The position numbers and the translations under genes were made by a program. A stretch of DNA of 64,000 bases from CAIKLP01 sp965279595. Its GTDB lineage: Bacteria; Bacteroidota; Bacteroidia; Sphingobacteriales; Sphingobacteriaceae. The notes under the pieces are model-generated. The model saw only the letters and a list, made by a program, of their open reading frames with translations. It made no database searches and had not been told where the DNA came from. Shown here piece after piece: positions 38,835-47,157 of the stretch; positions within the stretch are counted from its first letter, which is position 1; every line of letters starts with the position of its first letter. The stretch spans positions 1,674,001 through 1,738,000 of the forward strand of contig OZ257246.1 of the NCBI GenBank assembly GCA_965279595.1, written 5' to 3'.

Positions 38835-40037
38835 ATGAAACAAGAAACGGAAATGCTTGACGCACTTTTTAAACATGCTACCGAAGGAATTATTGTAGCT
38901 GATAAGGATGCTTCAATAATTATGGTTAATCCCAAAGCAGAAGAGTTATTTGGGTATAAAAGGGTTGAATTGATTGGGAGTAAAATCGAGCAATTAATTC
39001 CATCAAGATATACCACTGCACATGTTGATCACCGAAATCGATATATGAAAAACCCTCACCCAAGATCTATGGGAATTGGGATGGATCTTTTTGCTAGAAG
39101 GAAAGACAACACTGAATTTCCTGTTGAAGTTAGCCTGAGTAATTTCACGACTGAGAATGGTGAATATTATATGAGTTTTATCATCGATATCACTGAAAGA
39201 AAAAAGCAACATCTGGAAATTGAAAAAGCAAATGAAAAAATCAGATTGTTAAATACTGACTTAGAACACCGTGTTGAAGAGCGTACGGAGGAACTTGCAT
39301 TGGCAATCAATAAGCTTGCTGAATCAAAGCAGGAAGTGATGCGAGCACTTGAAAAAGAAAAGGAGTTAAATGAATTGAAATCAAGGTTTGTGACTACCGC
39401 TTCTCATGAGTTTCGTACACCTTTAGCTACTATACTTTCTTCGGTTTCATTAATCTCGAAGTATACCAAAACAGAAGAGGAAGACAAAAGATCAAAACAT
39501 GTAGACAAAATCAAATCTTCAGTGAATAATCTTACACAGATACTAAATGATTTCCTTTCCTTATCAAAATTAGAAGAAGGAGTTATTCGGAATAACCCAG
39601 AAGAATTTGAGATAGATAGATTTGTAACAGATTTGAATGATGAAATAGAGGAAATGTTGAAAGAAGGTCAGTATTTAGATTACCAACATTCCGGAAATTC
39701 TACAATTAATTTAGATAAACAATTATTGAAGAATATTTTGATTAACCTGATTTCAAATGCAATCAAATATTCAAATGAAGTCATTAGCATTAGAACCATT
39801 TATGATGAGTGTAATTTAGTAATTCAAATTACAGATTTTGGTATTGGGATTTCTGTTGAAGACCAGCCCCTACTTTTCGAGCGTTTTTTCCGTGCAAATA
39901 ATGCTGGAAATATTCAGGGTACAGGTTTGGGGTTGAACATTGTGAAAAAATATATAGAGTTAATGAACGGGCAAATCAGTTTCACCAGTGTATTAGGTGA
40001 AGGGACTACATTTTTTGTAACACTGCCTATTAAATAG
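38835..40037 (+). CDS. Cytoplasmic PAS sensor histidine kinase, FixL-like PAS
   Basis: A 400-residue soluble kinase with no membrane segment. Residues ~8-122 are a PAS domain, ~120-180 a coiled coil, ~180-245 HisKA with the phospho-acceptor His191 in TTASHEFRTPLATI, and ~290-400 HATPase (NLISNAIKYS, DFGIGI, GTGLGLNIVKKY). The PAS domain aligns with FixL around the heme ligand. FixL P-x-x-Y-R-S-x-H-D-x-Y-x-x-R-Y corresponds to P-S-R-Y-T-T-A-H63-V-D-H-R-N-R-Y, followed by a matching G-I-G and R-K-D-x-x-x-F-P. The position of FixL Arg220, which contacts bound O2, is Met here. Heme binding is therefore plausible but unproven. The stop lies 1 bp before the receiver-CRP gene, its obvious partner. 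Confidence 0.9.
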   Translation: MKQETEMLDALFKHATEGIIVADKDASIIMVNPKAEELFGYKRVELIGSKIEQLIPSRYTTAHVDHRNRYMKNPHPRSMGIGMDLFARRKDNTEFPVEVSLSNFTTENGEYYMSFIIDITERKKQHLEIEKANEKIRLLNTDLEHRVEERTEELALAINKLAESKQEVMRALEKEKELNELKSRFVTTASHEFRTPLATILSSVSLISKYTKTEEEDKRSKHVDKIKSSVNNLTQILNDFLSLSKLEEGVIRNNPEEFEIDRFVTDLNDEIEEMLKEGQYLDYQHSGNSTINLDKQLLKNILINLISNAIKYSNEVISIRTIYDECNLVIQITDFGIGISVEDQPLLFERFFRANNAGNIQGTGLGLNIVKKYIELMNGQISFTSVLGEGTTFFVTLPIK

Positions 40038-40038
40038 T

Positions 40039-41103
40039 ATGAATATGAAGAAAATTCTTTTAATTGAAGATAATAAAGAAATGCGAGAAAATATTGCAGA
40101 AATATTGGAATTAGATGGATATGAAGTTGTGAAAGCAACAAATGGAAAGGAAGGTGTGAGTGCTGCTCTGCACGAAAATCCTGACTTGATATTATGTGAT
40201 ATCATGATGCCTGAACTAGATGGATATGGTGTGTTGCATATGTTAAGTAAAAATAGTCAAACAGCCCCAATCCCATTTATTTTCTTGACTGCCAAAGCCG
40301 AGAGGAGTGATTATCGTATGGGAATGGGGATGGGTGCAGATGATTATTTGACAAAACCATTTGATGATATTGAACTATTGAATGCAGTACAAAATCGTTT
40401 GAAGAGAAGTGAAATTCTTAGAGGAGAATTCAAACGCACTCCAGAAGGTCTTGCTGAGTTTTTCAAAGGTGCTGTTAGTGCAGATGTAATCAAGTTAATC
40501 TCTGTTAAAAAAGTTTCGAGGTTCTTTAAGAAAAAGGAATTGCTTTATTCAGAGGGAGCACATGCAAAAGGCATCTTCTTTTTAACCAGCGGGAAGATCA
40601 AAACATATAAAATGAATGAAGACGGTAAAGAGTACATTACTGGTTTATATAAAGAAGGAGATTTTATCGGATATACATCTTTATTGGAGGATAGCACTTA
40701 TTTAGAAACTGCTTCAGTTTTAGAAGATGCAGAATTGATCACAATCCCTAGAGATGAATTCTTTATGTTGCTTTTCAATAATAGGGAAGTTGCAAGTAAA
40801 TTCATCAAGATGTTGTCAAATAATGTAATGGAAAGTGAGGAAAGGTTGATTAAGCTTGCATATCATTCCGTTCGCAAACGTGTTGCAGAGGCTTTGTTAA
40901 TGCTTCAAAGGAAATATCATAATGAAGGCTCGGGTGATTTTAGTATGCCAATTGCACGAGAAGATATTGCCAATATGGTAGGTACAGCTACCGAAACAGT
41001 GATAAGAACATTGTCTGATTTTAAAGAAGAAAAACTAATCATCATTCGAGGAAGTAATATTACGATAATTGATTCTGAAAAATTAGAAAAAATGAAGAAT
41101 TGA
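40039..41103 (+). CDS. Response regulator with receiver fused to CRP/FNR-type DNA-binding module
   Basis: A 354-residue protein with an unusual order. Residues 1-125 are a receiver domain (phospho-acceptor Asp54 in LILCDIMMPELDG, FLTAKA, LTKPFDD). Residues ~150-265 are a cyclic-nucleotide-binding-like beta-roll (FFKKKELLYSEGAHAKGIFFL, GDFIGYTSLL). Residues ~280-345 are an HTH_Crp domain. The recognition helix has T-E-T-V-I-R, keeping the Glu and Arg that read the T-G-A core in CRP and FNR. Only one Cys (in the receiver) is present, so FNR-type iron-sulfur sensing is excluded. It is probably phosphorylated by the kinase encoded 1 bp upstream and binds the ATGAT-N4-ATCAT boxes of this locus; that link is inference. 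Confidence 0.9.
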   Translation: MNMKKILLIEDNKEMRENIAEILELDGYEVVKATNGKEGVSAALHENPDLILCDIMMPELDGYGVLHMLSKNSQTAPIPFIFLTAKAERSDYRMGMGMGADDYLTKPFDDIELLNAVQNRLKRSEILRGEFKRTPEGLAEFFKGAVSADVIKLISVKKVSRFFKKKELLYSEGAHAKGIFFLTSGKIKTYKMNEDGKEYITGLYKEGDFIGYTSLLEDSTYLETASVLEDAELITIPRDEFFMLLFNNREVASKFIKMLSNNVMESEERLIKLAYHSVRKRVAEALLMLQRKYHNEGSGDFSMPIAREDIANMVGTATETVIRTLSDFKEEKLIIIRGSNITIIDSEKLEKMKN

Positions 41104-41642
41104 ATTCAATGAAATTTTTATTTAACAAATTATTAATTTATTGGGTGAACTTCTGTTAAGTCTAATTATTAAATGCTTGTTATAACAAGCAAAAAGTTTA
41201 AAACAGAAGAATAAAAGCATTTAAATTTTTCACCAGAAAAAATATATGCTCAACCTTTCTTTAACAAGAGCAGGAATGCTTTTAAGCCTATTAAAAGCCC
41301 ATTTAGGACGTAACAATAACAATTTGCAAAATTTCTAAACCAATGTTTTTAGAGTGAAAATGCCAAAATCTGAATTCTAAATTGGAAAAAGAAAGATAAT
41401 TCAATTTAGATTAGCTAGTACTTTTTTACAACTCGATAATTATCTCCAAATTAATTTAATATTTTATTCTAAAGTTCCGTTTTTTTTATTGCTACATTAG
41501 CCTTTGGCTAGAGACTCAATAATACCAAATAAATTGAATAGCCTATATATCTAGAGTCATGATAAAAATCATATGTCATTATGATTCTTGTCATAATAAC
41601 GAGTAGTTAATTCTTGCATTTTTACATAAAATTTAATAGCAT
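41104..41642. other. Long intergenic region upstream of the nos operon
   Basis: A 539-bp region without a convincing gene. It contains an 18-bp perfect palindrome TGCTTGTTATAACAAGCA at 41174-41191. An inverted repeat GCTTTTAA / TTAAAAGC lies at 41278-41298. The paired FNR-like boxes are at 41559-41594, about 49 bp before the cytochrome gene. I see no clear TAnnTTTG element, which would fit activator-dependent transcription. Confidence 0.6.
41559..41594 (+). promoter_or_regulatory. Tandem FNR/CRP-type boxes upstream of nos operon
   Basis: ATGATAAAAATCAT (41559-41572) and ATGATTCTTGTCAT (41581-41594) are both of 5-4-5 geometry, with centres 22 bp apart, exactly as upstream of the hemerythrin gene. 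The second site extends to a 7-bp half-site palindrome, ATTATGA / TCATAAT. Their distance to the start codon (49 bp) also matches that locus (45 bp). Confidence 0.75.
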
Positions 41643-42134
41643 ATGAAAACAATAAAAATTTCTGCATTTATTTTGATGATTGCAATTTTATACTCATGTG
41701 GAGGATCAACAGAAGAATCTTCTCAATCGAGTAATCAATCGCAAGCCACAGCATCAGAAAAAACAACGGATCCAGCTTCCTATGATCCAAAAAGAGGAGA
41801 AGGGAAATATACTGCCGAAACTCTTTCCATATCTGGTCAACTTGATCAATCGAAAGCAAAAGAAGGAGAAAATATTTCTGGCGTAAAATGTACCTCTTGT
41901 CATAAAATTACTTCTGAAAAATTGGTTGGACCAGGATGGCAAGATGTGACTAAACGCAGAACACCAGAGTGGATTATGAATTTTATTACAAATCCAGATC
42001 CAATGATAGATAAAGATCCTGAGGCGCAAGCTATGTTGGAATTATGTTTGGTAAGAATGCCTAATCAAAATTTGACTGATGATGAGGCAAGAAATATTTT
42101 GGAATACATGAGAAAAATTGATGGGGTTAAGTAA
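41643..42134 (+). CDS. Lipoprotein mono-heme cytochrome c of the nos operon
   Basis: A 163-residue lipoprotein with lipobox ILYSC (Cys19) and a Ser/Gln/Glu-rich linker to residue ~50. The class I cytochrome c domain has the heme site C-T-S-C-H at 83-87 and an axial Met candidate in VRMPNQNLT near residue 145. It ends 7 bp before the preferred nosZ start and shares the nos promoter region. In clade II nos operons of Bacteroidota, a small cytochrome c of this kind is a frequent first gene and is presumed to pass electrons to NosZ, so the same role is likely here. Confidence 0.9.
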   Translation: MKTIKISAFILMIAILYSCGGSTEESSQSSNQSQATASEKTTDPASYDPKRGEGKYTAETLSISGQLDQSKAKEGENISGVKCTSCHKITSEKLVGPGWQDVTKRRTPEWIMNFITNPDPMIDKDPEAQAMLELCLVRMPNQNLTDDEARNILEYMRKIDGVK

Positions 42135-42141
42135 TATAACT

Positions 42142-44127
42142 ATGATAAAAAAAATAATATTCACAGCTGTGGCAGGGATTGCCATGGTAACAAGTTTTCA
42201 ATCCTGCAAACCTAAAAATACAAGCAATGCAGTGAGCGGTGATGCTGCTGAAAAAGTATATGTAGCACCCGGTAAATATGATGAGTTCTATAATTTTGTA
42301 AGTGGTGGATTCAGCGGGCAAATGAGTTGTTATGGTTTGCCAAGTGGAAGATTGCTACGAGTGATACCTGTATTTTCTGTTGATCCTGAAAAGGGGTGGG
42401 GTTATAGTGAAGAGACAAAACCGATGTTGAATACTTCACATGGTTTTGTGCCTTGGGATGATTTGCACCATGTTCAAATGTCGAAAACAGATGGAGCATA
42501 TGATGGAAAGTGGGCATTTGGTAATGCAAACAATACACCAAGAGTAGCAAGAATTGATCTGAAAACTTTCAGAACAACGGAGATCATTGAGATTCCAAAT
42601 AGTGGTGGTAATCATTCATCGCCATTTATTACAGAGAACACAGAATATGTAGTTGCAGGTACAAGATTTAGTGTACCAGCTGATGATGAAAATGGAGATG
42701 TACCTATTAACACTTATAAGAAAAATTTCCAAGGATCATTATCATTTATTAGTGTCGGTAAAGAAAATGGAAAAATGCAAATCGCATTTCAGATAAAATG
42801 TCCAGGTGTGAATTTCGATTTGAGCCGTGCAGGTAAAGGTGTTTCACATGGTTGGTTCTTTTTCTCTATGTATAATACGGAGCAAGCAAATACTTTACTT
42901 GAAGTTAATGCATCTCAACGCGACAAAGATTTTATATTAGCAGTAAACTGGAAAAAAGCTGAAGAGTATATCAAAGCAGGTAAAGGACGAAAACAGTTAG
43001 TAAAATATGTGCATAATACCTATAGCGATATAACACATTCTGCAAAATCTGAAATGATGAATGAGGTTCTTGTACTTGATTCAAAAGAACTGAAAGACCT
43101 TTGTTATTTTATTCCATGTCCTAAATCTCCTCATGGTTGTGATGTAAGTCCTAATGGTGAGTATATTGTTGGAAGTGGGAAACTTGCTGCACTTATACCC
43201 GTATTTAGTTTTGACAAAATACAGAAAGCAATTGCAGCTAAAGATTTCGATGGAAGCTATGATGGCATTCCTGTAATTAAATATGAGTCAGCATTGTATG
43301 GCGAAGTTAAAAAACCTGGATTAGGTCCTTTGCATACAGAGTTTGATGACAATGGAAATGCATATACTTCCATGTTTGTTTCTTCAGAGATTGTAAAATG
43401 GAGTCTGAAAGATTTGAAAGTATTGGATAGGGTACCAACTTATTATTCAGTTGGTCATCTATGTATTCCAGGTGGTGATACCAAGAAACCTTATGGGAAA
43501 TATCTTATTGCTTATAATAAAATCACTAAGGATAGATATCTGCCTACTGGTCCTGAACTTTCTCAAAGTGCTCAACTTTATGATATAAGTGGAGATAAAA
43601 TGCAAATGATACTTGACTTTCCAACCATTGGTGAACCTCATTATGCACAAGCTATTCCTGCAGAGTTGATTAAAGGGAACTCTACGAAATTCTTTAAAAT
43701 TGATGAAAATAAACATCCATATGTATCCAAAGGTGAGGGTGATACAAAAGTTGTTAGGGAAGGAAATAAAGTTCATGTTTACATGACTGCTATTCGCTCT
43801 CACTTAACACCTGATAATATTGAAGGAATCAAAATGGGTGATGAGGTATATTTTCATGTGACTAATTTAGAGCAGGACTGGGATGTACCACACGGATTTG
43901 CCATTAAAGGAGCACTAACTGGTGAGTTGTTAATTATGCCAGGAGAAACTTCGACTTTAAAATGGAACCCAGATAGAGTAGGGATGTTCCCAATGTATTG
44001 TACAGATTTTTGTAGTGCACTACATCAAGAAATGTCAGGATATATTCGTGTATCTCCTAAAGGAAGTAATGTTCCATTGTTATTCAGTACCGGAAAAAAC
44101 ATGCCAGCCGCAAATAAAGGAAAGTAA
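42142..44127 (+). CDS. nosZ: Nitrous oxide reductase, clade II (Sec-type)
   Basis: A 661-residue enzyme reducing N2O to N2 in the periplasm. I choose ATG 42142 because it gives a Sec-type lipoprotein leader (MIKKIIFTAVAGIAMVTSFQ, then S-C22); an earlier in-frame ATG overlaps the cytochrome gene. There is no twin-arginine motif, which marks clade II. The CuZ ligand region is present: DDLHHVQMS, NHSSPF, SPHGCDVSPNG, GPLHTEFD, SVGHLCIPG and GEPHYAQ. The C-terminal cupredoxin domain carries the CuA site DVPHGF plus Y-C-T-D-F-C-S-A-L-H-Q-E-M. Downstream genes encode the maturation proteins. FNR-like boxes lie upstream of the operon, and a strong hairpin follows the gene. No nosR is present, as usual for this clade. 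Confidence 0.97.
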   Translation: MIKKIIFTAVAGIAMVTSFQSCKPKNTSNAVSGDAAEKVYVAPGKYDEFYNFVSGGFSGQMSCYGLPSGRLLRVIPVFSVDPEKGWGYSEETKPMLNTSHGFVPWDDLHHVQMSKTDGAYDGKWAFGNANNTPRVARIDLKTFRTTEIIEIPNSGGNHSSPFITENTEYVVAGTRFSVPADDENGDVPINTYKKNFQGSLSFISVGKENGKMQIAFQIKCPGVNFDLSRAGKGVSHGWFFFSMYNTEQANTLLEVNASQRDKDFILAVNWKKAEEYIKAGKGRKQLVKYVHNTYSDITHSAKSEMMNEVLVLDSKELKDLCYFIPCPKSPHGCDVSPNGEYIVGSGKLAALIPVFSFDKIQKAIAAKDFDGSYDGIPVIKYESALYGEVKKPGLGPLHTEFDDNGNAYTSMFVSSEIVKWSLKDLKVLDRVPTYYSVGHLCIPGGDTKKPYGKYLIAYNKITKDRYLPTGPELSQSAQLYDISGDKMQMILDFPTIGEPHYAQAIPAELIKGNSTKFFKIDENKHPYVSKGEGDTKVVREGNKVHVYMTAIRSHLTPDNIEGIKMGDEVYFHVTNLEQDWDVPHGFAIKGALTGELLIMPGETSTLKWNPDRVGMFPMYCTDFCSALHQEMSGYIRVSPKGSNVPLLFSTGKNMPAANKGK

Positions 44128-44139
44128 TACTTTTTTTTG

Positions 44140-44173
44140 CAAAGAGAGCAGTAATCAAATGCTGCTCTCTTTG
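44140..44173 (+). terminator. Hairpin between nosZ and the membrane-NosL gene
   Basis: A perfect 12-bp stem CAAAGAGAGCAG / CTGCTCTCTTTG with a 10-nt loop, 12 bp after the nosZ stop. The tail is only TATTTAAAC, so it may be a partial terminator or a 3'-end stabiliser that makes the nosZ transcript more abundant than the accessory genes. Confidence 0.65.
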
Positions 44174-44198
44174 TATTTAAACAAATTAGGTCAGAAGT

Positions 44199-45218
44199 AT
44201 GGAAACAAATTCTCAAAGAATTGGAATGCTTACAAGATTATTTCTTGTAATTTCAACAATATCACTCGCCTTATCAATTTATCTACCTGTTTGGAGAATC
44301 GAATTAGATGCTCCTCAATATCCAGAAGGGTTATCACTTTTGATCTACGCTGATAAACTAGCTGGTGATGTAGAAATTATCAATGGGTTAAACCATTACA
44401 TTGGAATGAAAACACTTCATACAGAAGAATTCATAGAGTTTAGAGTTTTGACATACATATTAGGATTATATGCATTGGGCTGCTTATTGGTTGCTATTAC
44501 TGCCCATAAGAAAGCATTCAGAGTTTTGTTTTTTGCACTTCTTGTATTTGGCATAATTGCCATGGTTGATTTTTGGAGATGGGAATATAATTATGGTCAT
44601 ACTTTAGATCCAAAAGCTGCAATCATTGTACCAGGAATGTCCTATCAACCACCATTAATTGGTTTCAAGCAATTACTGAATTTTGGTGCCTATTCTATTC
44701 CAGATAAAGGAGGATGGTTAATCGTATTTAGTGGGTTATTAATGGGAGTTGCATACATAAAAGAATTTTTCCTTTCAAAAAAAACAGAACACTCTGCTGT
44801 TATTTCTCTTTCTGGGCTATTATTACTTCTATTTTCTTCTTGTAATACTCATACTATCGAAAGCGTAAAACTAAATACTGATCATTGTGATAATTGTGGG
44901 ATGACAATTTCAGATCCAAAATTTGCAACAGAAATACTTACTCAAAAAGGAAGAGTGTACAAATTTGATGATATTGCCTGTATGATAACTTACAGAAATG
45001 AACATGTTGAAAAATTATCTAGTGCTGATTTTTATGTTTCAAGTTTCACTGGAACTAATAATCTTACAGATGTGAAAAATATTGTCCTTATCAATAGTGA
45101 ATTGATTGGAAGCCCAATGGGTGGTAATATTGCAGGCTTTGATAATAAAGACAGTGCTGCACTTTATGCAATTAAATTTGATGCTTCTGTTATATCTTGG
45201 AGTAGCCTAATGAAATAA
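44199..45218 (+). CDS. nosL: Fusion of nos-cluster membrane protein and NosL copper chaperone
   Basis: A 339-residue open frame. Residues 1-205 match the four-to-five-helix membrane protein of Bacteroidota nos clusters (YLPVWRIELDAPQYPEGL, INGLNHYIGM, PGMSYQPPLIGFKQLLNF). Residues ~205-339 match NosL: a hydrophobic segment ending L-L-L-L-L-F-S-S-C like a lipobox, then DHCDNCGMTISDPKFATEI with the Cu(I)-binding C-x-x-C-G-M, and KFDDIACMITY. NosL delivers copper for CuZ assembly. In the clusters I know these are separate genes. Here no stop or separate start divides them, although an internal Met (MGVAYIKEFF) could begin a NosL of its own. It is 71 bp after nosZ and 2 bp before nosD. Confidence 0.85.
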   Translation: METNSQRIGMLTRLFLVISTISLALSIYLPVWRIELDAPQYPEGLSLLIYADKLAGDVEIINGLNHYIGMKTLHTEEFIEFRVLTYILGLYALGCLLVAITAHKKAFRVLFFALLVFGIIAMVDFWRWEYNYGHTLDPKAAIIVPGMSYQPPLIGFKQLLNFGAYSIPDKGGWLIVFSGLLMGVAYIKEFFLSKKTEHSAVISLSGLLLLLFSSCNTHTIESVKLNTDHCDNCGMTISDPKFATEILTQKGRVYKFDDIACMITYRNEHVEKLSSADFYVSSFTGTNNLTDVKNIVLINSELIGSPMGGNIAGFDNKDSAALYAIKFDASVISWSSLMK

Positions 45219-45220
45219 TT

Positions 45221-46456
45221 GTGAGAGCAATTGGACTACTTCTGTTCGTTTTAATTTTTTCCAATTCTGCAACCGCTCATGTATTGGAAGTTGGACTTCA
45301 TAAACCTTTCCAAACCATTCATGCTGCACTTGCTGATACAGAGAATGGCGATACTGTTTTTGTATATCCTGGAATTTATAAAGAGAGAAATATTTCCATT
45401 GAGAAAGAAATTTATTTTATTGGAATCAATTTTCCGGTATTAGATGGAGAGAAAAAATTTGAAGTGCTTTCTGTACGTTCCAATAACTCAGTAATAAAAG
45501 GATTTCGTATAGAGCATTCAGGATTTGCTAGTCTTGATGACCCAGGAGGAATTAAAGTTTATAACGCTAGTAATGTTACTATAAGTGACAATATACTTTA
45601 TGATAATTTTTTTGGAATTTATATTCAGTATGGTAAGAATTGTATTGTGAAGAATAATCATATTAAAGCAATTGGTACGGAAGAACAGCAGATTGGAAAT
45701 GGTATTCATTGCTGGAAAAGCGATAGTTTGCAAATCATAGGGAATTCAATCTCTGGCCATCGCGATGGAATTTATTTTGAATTTGTAACTAACTCAATTA
45801 TCTGGAGAAATATCTCAACAAAAAATATTAGATACGGATTGCATTTCATGTTTTCAGGGAATGATTCCTATATTGGAAATGTATTCAAAAATAATGGAGC
45901 AGGAGTGGCTGTTATGTTTACCAAAAATGTGAAAATGATTAATAACTGTTTTGAAGAAAATTGGGGAGATGCTGCATATGGTATGTTTTTGAAAGAAATC
46001 TCAGACAGTTATATTTCTGGGAATAGGTTTTTAAAAAACACAGCTGGAATCCACATGGAAGGGACCACTAGAATTTTAGTTGAATCGAATATATTTGAAT
46101 CAAACGGTTGGGGAATGAAAATTCAAGCCAGTTGTATGGAGAATATTATAGAGTCTAATAATTTTATATCAAACACTTTTGATATTAGTACCAATGGTTC
46201 ACTTGTATTAAATACATTTAATGGTAATTATTGGGATCGATATGAAGGTTATGATTTGAATAAAGACAACATTGGAGATATTCCCTATCATCCACTCAGT
46301 TTGTTTTCAGTAATTGTTGAGAATAACCCCCCAGCCATGTTATTGTTCAGAAGTTTTATGGTAAGTTTATTGGATAAATCTGAGAAAATGATACCTAGTC
46401 TTACTCCAGATAATTTTATTGATAATAAACCTTTAATGCATTCACTTCAGTTATGA
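45221..46456 (+). CDS. nosD: Periplasmic copper-maturation protein NosD
   Basis: A 411-residue protein starting at GTG 45221, 2 bp after the preceding stop, with a signal peptide (MRAIGLLLFVLIFSNSATA). The rest is a right-handed parallel beta-helix of the CASH/NosD type with many N-x-I/V-x-x-N-x-I turns (NASNVTISDNILYDNFFGIYIQYG). It also has HRDGIYFEFV and the C-terminal GNYWDRYEGYDLNKDNIGDIPYHP that is characteristic of NosD. NosD acts with the NosFY ABC transporter in supplying sulfur/copper for the CuZ centre of NosZ. Its last 4 bp overlap the nosF start (ATGA), so translation is coupled. Confidence 0.95.
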   Translation: MRAIGLLLFVLIFSNSATAHVLEVGLHKPFQTIHAALADTENGDTVFVYPGIYKERNISIEKEIYFIGINFPVLDGEKKFEVLSVRSNNSVIKGFRIEHSGFASLDDPGGIKVYNASNVTISDNILYDNFFGIYIQYGKNCIVKNNHIKAIGTEEQQIGNGIHCWKSDSLQIIGNSISGHRDGIYFEFVTNSIIWRNISTKNIRYGLHFMFSGNDSYIGNVFKNNGAGVAVMFTKNVKMINNCFEENWGDAAYGMFLKEISDSYISGNRFLKNTAGIHMEGTTRILVESNIFESNGWGMKIQASCMENIIESNNFISNTFDISTNGSLVLNTFNGNYWDRYEGYDLNKDNIGDIPYHPLSLFSVIVENNPPAMLLFRSFMVSLLDKSEKMIPSLTPDNFIDNKPLMHSLQL

Positions 46457-47157
46457 TTGAAATTAATAATTTATCCAAAACATTTGGAAAAACTAAAGCA
46501 CTTAATGGTATAAATTTATCTTTTAAAGCAGGGGAGTGTATAGCCTTAATTGGTCCAAATGGTTGTGGGAAAACAACATTGATCAAAAGCATATTAGGCA
46601 TGGTGATCCCTTCAAATGGTAAGATATTTTTTGATGGAAAATCTATTTCTTCTGATTTTAATTATCGTCAGCATATAGGTTACATGCCGCAAATAGGGAG
46701 ATATCCTGATAACATGAGCATTGGTCAGATATTGGAAATGATCCGAAGAATTCGTAATTCAGACAAAGAAAATGATGAGGTTTTGATTAATCGTTTTGGT
46801 ATTCTGGAAATGATAGGAAAGCGCATGAGTACTCTATCTGGTGGTACTACACAAAAAGTAAGTGCAATACTTGCATTTTTGTTTAACCCTGATGTTTTAA
46901 TATTGGATGAACCTACTGCTGGACTTGATCCAGTTTCTTCAGAGATATTAAAAGAAAAAATTATGGAAGAAAAAAAGAAAGGGAAACTCACTCTGATAAC
47001 ATCTCATTTATTGAGTGAGTTGGATGATCTAGTAACTCAAATTATTTATATGCAGGATGGGAATATAATTTTTCATAAGGGTATTGATGAACTCAAACAA
47101 AGTACTGGTGAAGAGCGGATTTCAAAAGCAATTGCAACCTATTTAAAGAAGGTATAA
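46453..47157 (+). CDS. nosF: ABC transporter ATP-binding protein NosF
   Basis: A 234-residue ATPase. Walker A is G-P-N-G-C-G-K-T at 34-41, the Q-loop lies in IGYMPQIGRYPDNM, the signature is TLSGGTTQKVS, Walker B is VLILDEPTAGLDP, and the switch His is in TLITSHLLSELD. Pairing with the NosY permease immediately downstream (no gap) and NosD upstream identifies it as NosF, which energises maturation of the NosZ copper centre. It overlaps nosD by 4 bp. Confidence 0.95.
   Translation: MIEINNLSKTFGKTKALNGINLSFKAGECIALIGPNGCGKTTLIKSILGMVIPSNGKIFFDGKSISSDFNYRQHIGYMPQIGRYPDNMSIGQILEMIRRIRNSDKENDEVLINRFGILEMIGKRMSTLSGGTTQKVSAILAFLFNPDVLILDEPTAGLDPVSSEILKEKIMEEKKKGKLTLITSHLLSELDDLVTQIIYMQDGNIIFHKGIDELKQSTGEERISKAIATYLKKV

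Noticed and set aside
40039..41103. Oxygen sensing by an FNR-type iron-sulfur cluster in the CRP-fused regulator
   Set aside because: The protein has only one Cys, located in the receiver domain, so a [4Fe-4S] cluster cannot be built as in FNR.
42118..42142. Earlier nosZ start overlapping the cytochrome gene
   Set aside because: It would add eight residues in front of a complete lipoprotein leader; the ATG at 42142 fits the Sec-type leader better.
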